Source: Lingula anatina (taxonomy: Eukaryota; Brachiopoda; Lingulata; Lingulida; Lingulidae). From it: a DNA stretch of 64,000 bases. The stretch covers positions 1,313,105-1,377,104 of the forward strand of contig NW_019775968.1 in NCBI RefSeq assembly GCF_001039355.2. The letters are read 5' to 3'. Positions 41,875-52,323 of this stretch are shown one piece after another. How positions within the stretch are numbered: the first letter of the stretch is position 1; the number at the start of each line of letters is the position of its first letter. Both the position numbers and the translations under genes were made by a program. A model generated the notes under the pieces. The model ran no database searches. It was not told the origin of the DNA and saw only the letters and a program-made list of their open reading frames with translations.

Positions 41875-43045
41875 GTCTGTATGCAATATAAAGCACAAAC
41901 TTCACTTACTACTTACAATATTTGATCTAATCAGTGCCCTCAAAATACTTAATTTTGACGAGGATTTTCAAACATTACTTTACTATGTATATCAACATAA
42001 TATTCAAAACAATTAAAACAAATATGCTCTACCTGCTGGTTTGCCAGATCATGACCAATTTATCATCACTACCTGAAGCAAGGTAGCGGCCATTGTTTGA
42101 CCAACGCACACAGTTGACACATGCTGGAAAAAAGAGGGAATGTCTCTAATGATCAGTACTAAGGTGACTTAGGCATTTTCTTTGCTTCACAAAAAAAGTA
42201 CGCTTTATTTAAAATGTTGTGTGTTTTCCAATATTTCCACTGCCTTCAAAAACTTTACTTTTCTTAAACAAAAGACATTATTTTTAAATAGTACCTAGAT
42301 GATTATCCATCTGACAAAGCATCTTAGGTACACTTTCATCTTTTTCTGACTTTTCATCTCTGACAGGAGCCATGTTCCAGATGACAATCTTCCCTCCACT
42401 GTCTTCCCCTGAAATCATTAAATCAAAGTCAATTTTTAGGTTGTACAATATAGCAGCAAATATAAGTACTATCAGTGTTTGGAATACTTAAACTGGATGT
42501 GGCAATTGACTAATTAGATTGGACTTCACTTGCATAGCTGACACTAAAAAATCTTCTGACACAAAGAATCCCAAATATCTGATTAAAAAAAATAAATAAA
42601 TAAAGTTACTGTACATGTACATACCTTGACCCCCAGTAGCAACTCTTGATCTGTCTGGGTGAATGTCAATAGAAAATATGGGTTTGCCTGAAATAAAGAA
42701 AAGTGTCACCATCATCAATATACAGCATTACACTTACAGATGACTCTTTACCTTTGTGATAATAGGATATCATTGTTATTACTTTTCTAATATATTTAAT
42801 TTGGTATCAAATTTAATCACATACTAGCATACACCTGATTCTCTTTTTCATATAATGCGATGCAATTTAGCTTCAAAGGAGATTTGAGAAAACAATACAT
42901 GGGTTATCTTTGCTTTGCCTTTGGAGTTCACTCCAGTTTATGTTCTAATCATTAATGCATCATACCACATTTTTAGATCAACTTGAAATTATACATTCAG
43001 TTGCCTACCATCATGAGAAATCCAGGCCGGCTTAAGCAGCTTCAT
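33096..43045 (-). CDS. HIRA: Histone H3.3 chaperone HIRA (WD40, B domain, C-terminal HIRA domain)
   Basis: Exons: 43045-43009, 42687-42625, 42408-42295, 42123-42033, 41793-41699, 41416-41321, 40687-40605, 40470-40393, 40135-39968, 39769-39719, 39510-39454, 39049-38979, 38783-38678, 38368-38159, 37938-37847, 37352-37109, 36897-36836, 36673-36511, 36306-36217, 35977-35817, 35560-35399, 35071-35013, 34752-34647, 34351-34229, 33926-33763, 33602-33511, 33209-33096. They total 2952 bp (983 residues; human is about 1017), in phase throughout. The start MKLLKPAW is that of the family. The WD40 propeller covers about residues 1-375. The ASF1-binding B domain ([12 protein letters not shown]) is near residues 453-464. 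A basic/Pro-rich linker and the C-terminal HIRA domain follow. HIRA acts with UBN1 and CABIN1 to deposit H3.3-H4 independently of replication. The donor choice at 37109 (GTGAAG) is the least sure. Confidence 0.95.
34786..34838 (-). repeat. Decayed intronic duplicate of the 5' part of a HIRA exon
   Basis: GCTGTCAACATGGAGCCCTC and the following TGTGGACATTAATATCTG resemble GCTGTCAACATGGAACTTTC and CTGGACATTATTACCTG at the start of the exon at 34647-34752, about 70 bp away in the same orientation. It lies in the adjacent intron. It is probably a small tandem duplication; an alternative acceptor (TTCAG) is still visible. Confidence 0.6.
37436..37750 (+). mobile_element. TTAA-flanked MITE in a HIRA intron
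   Basis: The 315-bp element begins AGGGATAATAAC, ends GTTATTATCCCT, and is flanked on both sides by TTAA (37432-37435, 37751-37754). The terminal inverted repeats extend to about 18-20 bp (AACTGTTCGT / ACGAAGAGTT). It encodes nothing. TTAA duplication fits piggyBac- or Kolobok-type mobilisation. Two more copies form the nested structure at 44127-44805. Confidence 0.9.
40793..41109. mobile_element. 317-bp MITE with about 109-bp terminal inverted repeats in a HIRA intron
   Basis: It starts CAGGCCTACCCAACTACCAG and ends in its reverse complement. The arms (40793-40901 and 41001-41109) match with few mismatches, leaving a core of about 99 bp. The flanks are TTTAT on both sides (40788-40792 and 41110-41114), a likely 5-bp target duplication. 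No ORF. A truncated relative lies at 17914. Confidence 0.88.
41843..41872. repeat. (CT)n microsatellite in a HIRA intron
   Basis: About 14-15 CT units. Simple repeat without other features. Confidence 0.9.
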
Positions 43046-43109
43046 GGCAAAGAGTACCAGTCTGCAAACAGACCTACTACTTTTAACCCTCGGTTTTCAT
43101 TCACGATCT

Positions 43110-43121
43110 GCCGCCATTTTG
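43110..43121 (-). promoter_or_regulatory. Candidate YY1 site in the HIRA promoter/5' UTR
   Basis: GCCGCCATTTTG on the plus strand reads CAAAATGGCGGC along HIRA, the classical YY1 consensus, 65-75 bp upstream of the HIRA ATG. YY1 sites at this position are typical of TATA-less animal promoters. Confidence 0.6.
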
Positions 43122-43164
43122 ATTTTGAAGCACCTGTTCACGGGGTTTGGCGAGATCTCTGCAC

Positions 43165-43170
43165 CACGTG
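43165..43170. promoter_or_regulatory. CACGTG E-box upstream of HIRA
   Basis: CCACGTGACA lies about 120 bp upstream of the HIRA ATG and 45 bp from the YY1-like word. It is the palindromic E-box read by USF/Myc/TFE-type factors. Supported by a single word only. Confidence 0.4.
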
Positions 43171-43502
43171 ACATAATAAATTCTCATAAAAAAACTGTAA
43201 ATAACAGTAAGCCCTTTGTGTATTAGAATAATAAGTATTTATGCCGCCTACATGCCACTGATTGAAAATAACATGAGAGTAAAAAAGTGGATTGTCATAG
43301 TTATGCGTGCGTTTTGGGATTTTTGTTAACTTCAACACCTTTTTTTCGCGGAAAAAAAAAAAAAAAAAAAAAAGAAAGAAGCGGGTCAACAGTCAAAACA
43401 GGGGACGCTATTTTAAAATAAAACAGGAATTATATCGTCCAAAAATGATATATTTTAACCCTATTTTGCAAAAGGTCTAAACCTTTTTAGTGATTTTTTA
43501 TT

Positions 43503-43511
43503 TAATTATAT

Positions 43512-43558
<47 letters not shown>

Positions 43559-43562
43559 TTTT
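43503..43562. repeat. (TTTA)n microsatellite
   Basis: About 14 uninterrupted TTTA units between HIRA and the MMP gene. Confidence 0.93.
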
Positions 43563-43970
43563 CAATAAGTATAGGGGCCTATATAGTGTCTATAGTCCCT
43601 GCGTAGTTCTACTGTTTTGCTGTTCATCATATCGTTACATCAGTCTTTCCAGTGTACAGGAGTATATTCCCTCGAAGATATACCTTCATTAGGCCTATAT
43701 CTTATTGACCTTACAAACCTAGGTTCGAGACACTACTTAAGTATCTTCTCTTCCATTATATTTGACGCTAATACTTTAATCATGGTATCACAAAACAGAT
43801 GGAAAATAGAAGGGTTGCCAGTAGTTTTATTGTTAATGCTATACATATTTAAATCCGTTTCCTCTTAATTATATCTATTATTCAATATAATGTGTTGGAT
43901 CCCAGATTATAATGAAATTACTGATTAATAAACTGGACGGCTCTCCTTATGTGTGGACGTATTAAATGCG

Positions 43971-43974
<4 letters not shown>

Positions 43975-44029
<55 letters not shown>
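43975..44029. repeat. (CT)n microsatellite
   Basis: About 27 CT units, about 95 bp before the nested MITE. Confidence 0.93.
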
Positions 44030-44033
<4 letters not shown>

Positions 44034-44126
44034 AAGTAAGCAAACTTGAGGTACATATCTTTCCCAAAATGAAAGAAAGAAAGAAACTGTTCGTAACATC
44101 ATATCATATCACCGATATGTCCTTAA

Positions 44127-44805
44127 AGGGATAATAACTCTTCGTATGAAATCTGTATTTCACAATAAAAACATTGTGAGTGACTCATAAAAATATAATA
44201 TATTCTGTTTTCCCACAAAAACGGCTGTTATAGCTATTATTCTGATATCTGAGCTTGTCTTTAGACCACGTGACCTCCATTGATAGCTATACTCTGTTAA
44301 AATCTCTTAAAGCAATAATAACTCTTTGTTTCGGCCAAAAAATTAATTTTCCTGGAGTAAACAACAATTTTCCCATACTTACCAATGGTTAATGAATCCA
44401 TTTTTACATTCAAAGTTAGTCCCTGGTTTTTTTTCTAAAAAGTTTGGTTTTTTGTTAAAATCTCTTAAGAGATTTTAACAGAGTATAGCCATCAATGGAG
44501 GTCACGTGGTCTAAAGACAAGTTCAGATATCAGAATAAAAGCTATAACTGCTGTTTTTGTGGTAAAACAGAATAAATTATATTTCTATGAGTTATTCACA
44601 AGGTTTTTATTATGAAATATAGATCTCATACGAAGAGTTATTATCCCTTTAAGAGATTTTAACAAAAAACCTAACTTTTTAGAAAAAAACCAGGGACTAA
44701 CTTTGAATGTAAAAATGGATTCATTAACCATTGGTAAGTATGGGAAAATTGTTGTTTACTCCAGGAAAATTCATTTTTTGGCCGAAACGAAGAGTTATTA
44801 TCACT
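44127..44805 (-). mobile_element. Outer copy of the TTAA MITE, split by a second copy
   Basis: The outer element is in reverse orientation and is flanked by TTAA at 44123-44126 and 44806-44809. Its two parts, 44127-44310 and 44653-44805, add to 337 bp and match the element at 37436-37750. The break falls at TTAA within the palindrome CTCTTAAGAG, where the inner copy is inserted. Confidence 0.9.
44311..44648 (+). mobile_element. Inner copy of the TTAA MITE, inserted in a sibling element
   Basis: 338 bp, beginning AGCAATAATAACTC and ending GAGTTATTATCCCT, flanked by TTAA at 44307-44310 and 44649-44652. It is in the opposite orientation to the outer element and still holds the same uncut CTCTTAAGAG palindrome. 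It contains a CACGTG word (44503-44508), as does the outer one (44267-44272). Confidence 0.9.
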
Positions 44806-46169
44806 TTAATTTACCTCGGTGGAAGCTTAGTTTGTTTAAACGGTATCATACAGTATGAATGTAACATCCCGCGGCGATGTTGCTGACGATGAAATTCCTA
44901 AGTGCTTTGATTTAACCTGAAATAAAGGTGAATTGTAAGCGGAAGGGGTTTTGATTACGTTCTCGATACTTTACCTGAAATATCAATGTCACTTTTACCA
45001 TCCATTTCAAATATTTGAGTTGGGACCAGGGTTTGAATTTGACTATTAGGCCTACATATAAGTTAATACATTTGAAGGAATTGAACTGGTACATAGAGAC
45101 TGCAACAGAGCGTGTTCATAAAAAGCCTGAAAAGCAGACATTCTCTTATCTCTCGGTATCAACGCAAATTAGGTTGGGCTTTTGACAGTTATGTCAAAAT
45201 CGATATAGAATTTTATGCAGCCTGCTAAACACCGTACTTTACTGCGGGGACTGCATTGAAGTGTCCAGCCTAATAATCATAAATACAGTGAGTGCAGTAG
45301 CCTATGAATTCGATATATTTGCATAACTGAAGAAATGGTTTCATTTTTTTTTTACTCAAAAAACAACGCAGACAAAAAAATTTATATGGAACATAAATAC
45401 ATATACATGTTACACCAAGACTTAATACATCGCATGCATATTTACAGTAACAGTAATTTAACACGAAAAATGAGAAAGAAAGTAACATAAAAGACAATCA
45501 TTTCATATAACAATTTCCTTTGGTTTGCAATATCATCAATAGCTTATACAGAACATGGCATGATATGTGGCGTTCACTTTATTGCCCTGTTGTACATAAT
45601 AGACCCCTATAACAAAATACATAGCAACAGAATAAAGAATAAATGGAAAATAAGACACATTATAGGGTATTTCTTTCTACTTTTCTTTCCCCCTCTCTTT
45701 TCTTTACATATTTTCTCATACTAAACCCATACAAAAGACCATGATATTTCTGGTTACATGTCAACATAACAAAAATAAATCAAAAACAGATTGTGTATAT
45801 ATCATACAAACTGTTATCTGCAACCCAAACTCCAACGTTTTCCGTGTTGTAGCCGAAAAATGTGTTCTCAGGTGGCAACAGGTCCAACACAAACACAGCA
45901 AGAGTTACCCATTACACACCGCGTTTTGGCCAATGATTCGTATAAATTCGCTCTGCGGCTGAAAATAATGAAAACAAGATGAACCTCTATGCCTCTTTGC
46001 ACCCTGTGCCGTTTATACAAGGAGAGTTCCTCATGCTGAACGCATTTGTTATCTCTTAAATTCGTGTTGCGCACACCCGATTAGGTACTCAATACGCTCA
46101 GTGTTTTTAAGCGTGTGGGGTACTGACCATTTACCCATCATAAGAAATTTGTGAAAGAGTTTTCAAGAA

Positions 46170-49100
46170 ATGGCCTTAAGAGGGTGGCCACCGTATGGAC
46201 TGGTTTTGGTACTGATAAGTTTTTTAATGTCCGGTGGGCATTGTTATTGGTGGAGCTATGACACGACAACGCCACCAACAACAACCACGATGCCTACAAC
46301 AGCGACAACAATCACATCGACGACGACACCGATCACAACGACAACAACAACTACTACTACAACTACTTCTACTTCTACTACTAGTAGTGCGACAACAAAA
46401 CCAGAAATGATTCTAATTGAAAATGAGGAAGATGCACTTACAGGGGATCTAGATACCGACACAAATATTGTTCCATCGCTTAGTTTAACTGGGGACGATA
46501 AAGATGAAGATGAAGATAAACACATTATACTTTTGGGTAATTCGGAAAGCTCAACAGATGAGAAAACCAAAGAAAGAATTGACATTGGTTCTGGAGACGG
46601 AGAAATTATTGTTGCAAAAACCACTGAGCCATCCAGCACTCCATCTATTGAAATAACAGATGAAAACACAGATGATCGGATCCTTGGTGTGACAGATGTC
46701 CCTATCATTAGTCTAACAGAGAGCGGGAATGGACAGAGAGGCATTACTCTTAAACCAGGCGACAAAAATATATTTACTGAAGAGGAATTATACCCTGGAT
46801 TTGCCAATGATACTCGTTTTACCTCAGGAGTGGTTAAAAGTCAAACTAACGAGGTGATAGTAAAGACAACAGTAAAAGGTATAGGTTTTGCGAATGAGAC
46901 CGATTTAGAAAAGTCGCCCGATAGAACAGCTGAACAAGGTGGGGATACTGAAACTAATATCGTTGGTGTCATTTCTTACGGATTTGCAAATGAAACAAAT
47001 CCAACGCTTCAAATTTCTGGCGGTGATAATAAAGGCGATTTCGAAAACACCAATGAAATTGATCGGACACCTGGTGGAAACGGGGAGAGTGATTCAGTTG
47101 CTCCGACATCTGCAACACCGAGAGGAAACAACATTGGCGTCGTAACTGGGGACTTGTCAAAGTACAGGACAGGAAAAGTTTACTTAAATAAAGGCTGCCC
47201 TGCTAACAAAACACTGGCACTGGGATATACAATTGCCGCTCAAAAGTCCACAACAACTGTTCCAAAAATCACAAAGTCTGCTAAGAACACAGTAACACCG
47301 TCTGGGTCAACACAAACATTTGAGACTAACGAAGTTATAATTACTGACGAAAACAAAAAAATGGAAACTAAACCAGATCCTGTTGACAAAGCAAGGATAC
47401 CATTAGAGGTAAGTGTAAGCTTCAACAAAGTTATTTCTTTCACCCTCGCTACATGTTGGTAAGGAAACACAGATGTTTAAGACTGATCTATGGTATAAGG
47501 TCAATATAAAACATAGTTCTGTGGCACACTTTCCCCTACAATATTGAAATAAAAACGCTATCTAACGTCCCATATTTATATAGATTCGTACACGGTGACT
47601 TAAAGTTACATCAATTTTCAGGAGTTTCTAGTTCGATTTGGTTATTTTCCTAATCCTCGCATAAAACCTGGGATGCCTGTAGACGTGTTACCATCATTTT
47701 CGAAGGAAGAACTGACAGAAGCTTTGAAGTAAGTTGACTCTGTTCGTGTTTAATTATCTTCACAGGCGTGCATAGGGGACACGCCCTGGAAGTCATTCTT
47801 TGCTCCCATGACGGAAAAATAAACAAGCAATAAACACTGTTATTCGCATTTTCTTGGCGTTTATTCTGTAGGAAATAGCACCAATATCTGAAAGGAAAGC
47901 CTTGTCTGTAGTAATCATGTCTGACTGCAGGTCTATGCCAAATTTTCTCATTATTTTCAATTTCGTCATGTAAATAGCTTCCCATTTCCGAACTTGATTC
48001 ATGATTTTTTCAGTTTTAATAAAATGAAACTGAATTTTCATCATAATACCGTTAACACACGGTAGTTACACATTTTCATGCAGAAAAGTCTTTATTTTCG
48101 ACCACAGGCTAATAATCTGTGTTGACCTCAGTCCACTCGGCAAGAATAAAAATATAATATGCAAAGGTACTAATAGTAGCTGGGCGGTAGCTGGAGCGCT
48201 TTCCAAAAATCAGTTTTGTTCTGGGAATCCAAAAGTAACTGCTTTGTGAATCTTTTGTTAATTTGTTACCTAAAAAAGTGGTGTTAGATTCCCCGGAAAA
48301 AGAAGAAGTAATACAAATGTCTTAATATGTCCCGGTTTCGCTACTTTACACATGAAGCAATCCCTCGTTCATGTAGAGTTAGATTGCCCTTAGTCGGTAT
48401 ATTTTGTTATTTTCAGGTGTAAAAATCTAATTATTTCATGAATAACATAAAATGAACATGGATAGTGTAATGAATATCTATGAAAATAATAATAACACTC
48501 TTTAAAAGTTCGCTCGCTTTACATCGCAAGAATAAAAATACCAACATGATTACATTCCATATGTTCTTGTTTCGAAGGCAATTTCAGCGACTGGTAGGCC
48601 TTCCAGAGACTGGTGAGCTGGACGCGGCAACAGTTAACAAGATGAAACAACCACGCTGCGGTGTCCCCGACTTCGATCCTTATAGGAAACCCAGTGACAC
48701 TGCTATCCCTGAAAAAACTTATGCTTCCGGTAAAATATCATGGCAATATCTTTATATTAATCGACGAAATAACACATCTGCTTTTTGCATATCTTTTTTT
48801 ATTATACTTTCTTTTAAATTAGTCATGATCTTGTTAGAAGAAATAATATTATTCATTTTGATTATTTTTTTTCTAGGCAGCAAATGGAATCAAAATTTTA
48901 TTACCTGGAAGACGATAAATTTCTCTGACAAACTAGAAAAAGCAGAACAGAGGTATGTAGCCTATATGTAAATCCTGATATAACACACCATACGGAAACC
49001 AGTTTCTTGTGCCTAGCACTAAATTATACCTTGGACGAATAATACCCTCTACCAGGGCGACTGATAGATTTTTTACAGATATTCACAGATATGTCTCTAG

Positions 49101-52100
49101 ATAGATAGATGGTCAAATGAACATGTATCTATCTATCTAGAGACATATCTGTGAATATCTGTAAAAAATCTATCAGTCGCCCTGGTAGAGGGTAGACGAA
49201 TAATACGGTATTATTTGTCCGAGATTGTACCAAAAATTATAAGACCGTCTTGAGACTTAATTAAACATGTCAATGAAAATAATTTCATTGGTAGGCGTGC
49301 TTTTCACGAAGCTTTCCAACTGTGGGGTGAAGCAACGCAACTAGTATTCGAAGAGGTGGTAAATGGATCTCCCGATATAGAAATAAAATTTGCTGAAGGA
49401 GATCATGGGGACGGATATTGGAATAGGTTTGATGGAGAAGGTATGTAGACTAATTTTGGCATTATTTCCCGTTTCCCCTTATCTATTAACAATCGGTTAT
49501 AGGGTAACTTATATAATTATTAACAAGAATTCTTTTTTTTTAAATATATTACAGTGCTTATCCGAATAAAAATATTTACATGGATTATAACTTGAAAAAA
49601 TTACAACAGCTCTTATTCGAAAGAAAGAAAAGAACGGTTAAATTGACAAATGTGACGGTAAAATTGACAAATGTGTTCGTAAAATTAGAAAGGTTTTAAT
49701 GAAAAAATTGAACCCTACAAAAACATTCGAAAACAATGCTTCTTGGATGAAGGAATACGTTAATTTGATTGCAATTTTAGGAGGAGTACTGGCGCACGCT
49801 TTCTTCCCACCCAATGGTAACACCCACTTTGACGCTGCAGAGAACTGGACGCTGGATATACCGCAAGGGGTTAACATGTTGGCCGTCGCTGCCCACGAGT
49901 TTGGTCACGCTCTTGGGCTTGGTCATTCACGGAATACTGATGCTGTCATGGCGCCATACTATGGTGGTTATAAACCTGACTTGAAGCTCGAAGAAGATGA
50001 TATACGAAGCATACAGAGTGTTTATGGTAAAATAACACGCTTCTTTTTCTATTTTGATGGGTTTGACGTCCTATATTGGTTTTATGGAATATACTGCGAT
50101 AATTAAAAAAAAAAATTGCATTTTATAATAAGGTAGCGCACCATAAATGCAATTTACGTATTTGTAAAGTTGGATCATGATTGTAGAAATATTAGCAAGT
50201 CAGTAAATATCAAGTTGAGTTGTTTTGGTATACACGACAAAACTTGAATTCTTTTTCAAACTTGAACTAATACCATACAGGCTCAGATGAAACAACTACA
50301 TCAACTACCACCACTCCAACGACAACCTCGACGTCTCCAACTCCGCCAAGCACACAAACAACAACGACTGTGCCAACGCCGCCATTTAGAACTACAGGGA
50401 AGGAAACCCCATCTCCTACACAATCAACAGATGGCATTCCTTCAACCGATCGGTTTAGTACCTTAAAATTAACAAGTCCACCGCCTACCCCGTCAACTGT
50501 CAGTGATTTAAGCACACCGGAACATAAGACTATCAGCTGTGAATTGACCACACCCAGCACAGTGGCGCCATCTAGGCCTTCAAAACCTAAACCTAACATA
50601 TGCACTGAAGATTTTGATGCTATTATACAGGGTATTCTAATGAGATTTCAAAACTTATACATTGAACAATATATTTGAAAAGAATGAGATAGATTTAAGT
50701 TGTCTTTTTGCAATCGATTCTTTCATCCTTTTTTGTCACAATTGATTTTATTAAAGATTGTATTAATATCCTATCACCAATTTTTGTGTACCTGGTAAAT
50801 ACATATTTATTAAATTAATATTTATTTAAATTTCATCCAGATTTCTTTGGAAGCATATATGTCTTTAAAGACAGATTTATATGGAAACTGATAAAGGGAG
50901 GATTTGGAGTGGAGCCAAGCTATCCAAAGCCTGCCAGGAAAGTTTTTCTTAAATTTCCCAGATCAAAAATCAATGCAGCTGTGTACTCTTGGAGGTCCGG
51001 AAGGACATATTTTTTCAGAGGTATGATTTACTTAACCTATCTTATACCAAACCCTTCACTTAGCACACTTATAAAAAGATAAAAAGATATTCAGAGAATT
51101 TTGAGAAGGTAAAGAGGGCCAGGGCATCTTCAGAATCCTAAATTTGAAGGCAATGTTTCTACATGTAGACCATAGGTTAGGTGTGTCCATGTAATATAAC
51201 ACAGTTTTCAGAAAGATAAGATAAGTATTTTTTTAAATTATACATTCTAGGTAACAGAGTTTGGATATATTATAATTATAAACTTGCTGTAAGAAAACGA
51301 GTGAGGGATGTTCAGTTTCCAACAAATCCTGATGCAGCTCTAGCCTGGAGAGATGGAAGAATATACCTTTTTAAGGTAAGGTCAATGCCTCATGAAAACT
51401 TTAACAAGCATTTCATTGTTGGTTTTGAAACATGCACCGGATTTAAGTACCTTTGTCTATATAAAAAGAGAGAACTGAGTCAAAATGTGAATAACAAAGA
51501 GAAACCGCTTCAAAATGCTTTCTGTGCAGATGGCAGTATTGTTCTGTAAAATGTGGCATCACAAATTTTAAAGCAACACCTGTCAAGCAGGTGAACTTAA
51601 GATTTTGAATAGCTATTTTCAAGCAAACACACTTCAGCTCACCTTGGAACCAGATAAATGCTTACTAAAAAATATTAATCACATTATCATTCATTACCTC
51701 TACCAAGAGGGTTTTGTTTTTACCTCTATTTGTCTGTTGTCTGTTTGTCACCAACCTAACTAAAAAGTTATAAATAGATTTTAATGAAACTTTCAGGATA
51801 GGTCACTTAACAGCAAACTGATTAGCTTTTGATGATGATACATTAATTAAAGGTTAATTATTAGTTAATAATTTGTTTTGGCAGAGGTATGCGCTCTCTG
51901 AGTGCTTTTCTAGTTCAAATATTCATTTTCTTTCAGGGCAATTACTATTGGATATTTGATGAAATCCGGTGGTCTGTTGGCTTTCCCCAGCGAATCCAGT
52001 CTTTTTGGCCAGGAATACCTAATAATATAGATGGTGCTTTCATGGATAGAAAGCAAAGATACAGCTACTTTTTCAAAAAAGACAAGTAAGCTCAACTGAT

Positions 52101-52323
52101 CATTCTTGCAACCAAATAGAATGTTATTAAAATTATGATTACCTACTTAAGGTCACAATAATTCAATAAATGCTGTAATTAAAAAAAATAAATATATTAA
52201 AATGTATTTTTGAATAATTTTTATAGGTACTACATGTTTGACGACTTTCTACGTGGAACTTTGTCAGGTGGGCCTCAAGTTAAGCATCCAAGATGGACAG
52301 GTTGTCCCAGAAGATCCATGTAA
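46170..52323 (+). CDS. Secreted matrix metalloproteinase with long Thr-rich N-terminal insertion and hemopexin domain
   Basis: Exons: 46170-47408, 47622-47728, 48578-48729, 48877-48952, 49295-49440, 49781-50026, 50281-50631, 50841-51020, 51251-51375, 51937-52085, 52227-52323. Total 2868 bp (955 residues), in phase. Signal peptide about 1-25, then a Thr tract (about 30-75) and an acidic low-complexity region to about 413. The propeptide carries the cysteine switch PRCGVPD (474-480). The catalytic domain carries [11 protein letters not shown] (612-622) and the Met-turn at M630. A Thr/Pro-rich hinge leads to a hemopexin domain with the expected first and last cysteines (CTEDFDA; GCPRRSM). No furin RxKR site precedes the catalytic domain and no membrane anchor is seen, so it should be a secreted zymogen acting on extracellular matrix. 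It cannot be matched to a particular vertebrate MMP. The long exon-1 insertion is unusual. Confidence 0.93.
49043..49194. mobile_element. Hairpin MITE with perfect 68-bp arms in an MMP intron
   Basis: The arms 49043-49110 and 49127-49194 are exact reverse complements around a 16-nt loop. The direct repeat GACGAATAA flanks both sides (49034-49042, 49195-49203), giving a target duplication of at least 9 bp. Perfect arms imply recent insertion. A 9-bp duplication would fit Mutator-like elements; this is inference. Confidence 0.9.
51695..51913 (+). repeat. Dispersed repeat (ACCTCTACCAAGAGG...AGTGCTTTTCTAG) in an MMP intron
   Basis: It starts ACCTCTACCAAGAGGGTTTT, contains AAGTTATAAATAGATTTTAA and ATGAAACTTTCAGGATAGG, and ends GGCAGAGGTATGCGCTCTCT then GAGTGCTTTTCTAG. 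This layout resembles, from memory, a repeat seen widely in aquatic animal genomes. A second, more decayed copy begins at 53154. The right end lies about 23 bp from the acceptor of exon 51937-52085. Confidence 0.6.

Larger units (their letters stand above)
43046..46169. other. HIRA-MMP divergent intergenic region
   Basis: It holds the candidate HIRA promoter (43110-43170), a poly(A) tract near 43352-43373, a (TTTA)n array near 43503-43562, a (CT)n array near 43975-44029, the nested MITE (44127-44805), and about 1.3 kb of AT-rich sequence up to the MMP start. CCAAT (about 45930) and TATAAAT (about 45942) words precede the MMP gene by about 230 bp. No gene is recognised. Confidence 0.75.

Noticed and set aside
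46256-46807. 183-codon minus-strand open frame opposite MMP exon 1
   Set aside because: Val/Ser/Thr-rich shadow of the repetitive Thr tract on the other strand; the plus frame has a signal peptide and splices into a clear MMP.
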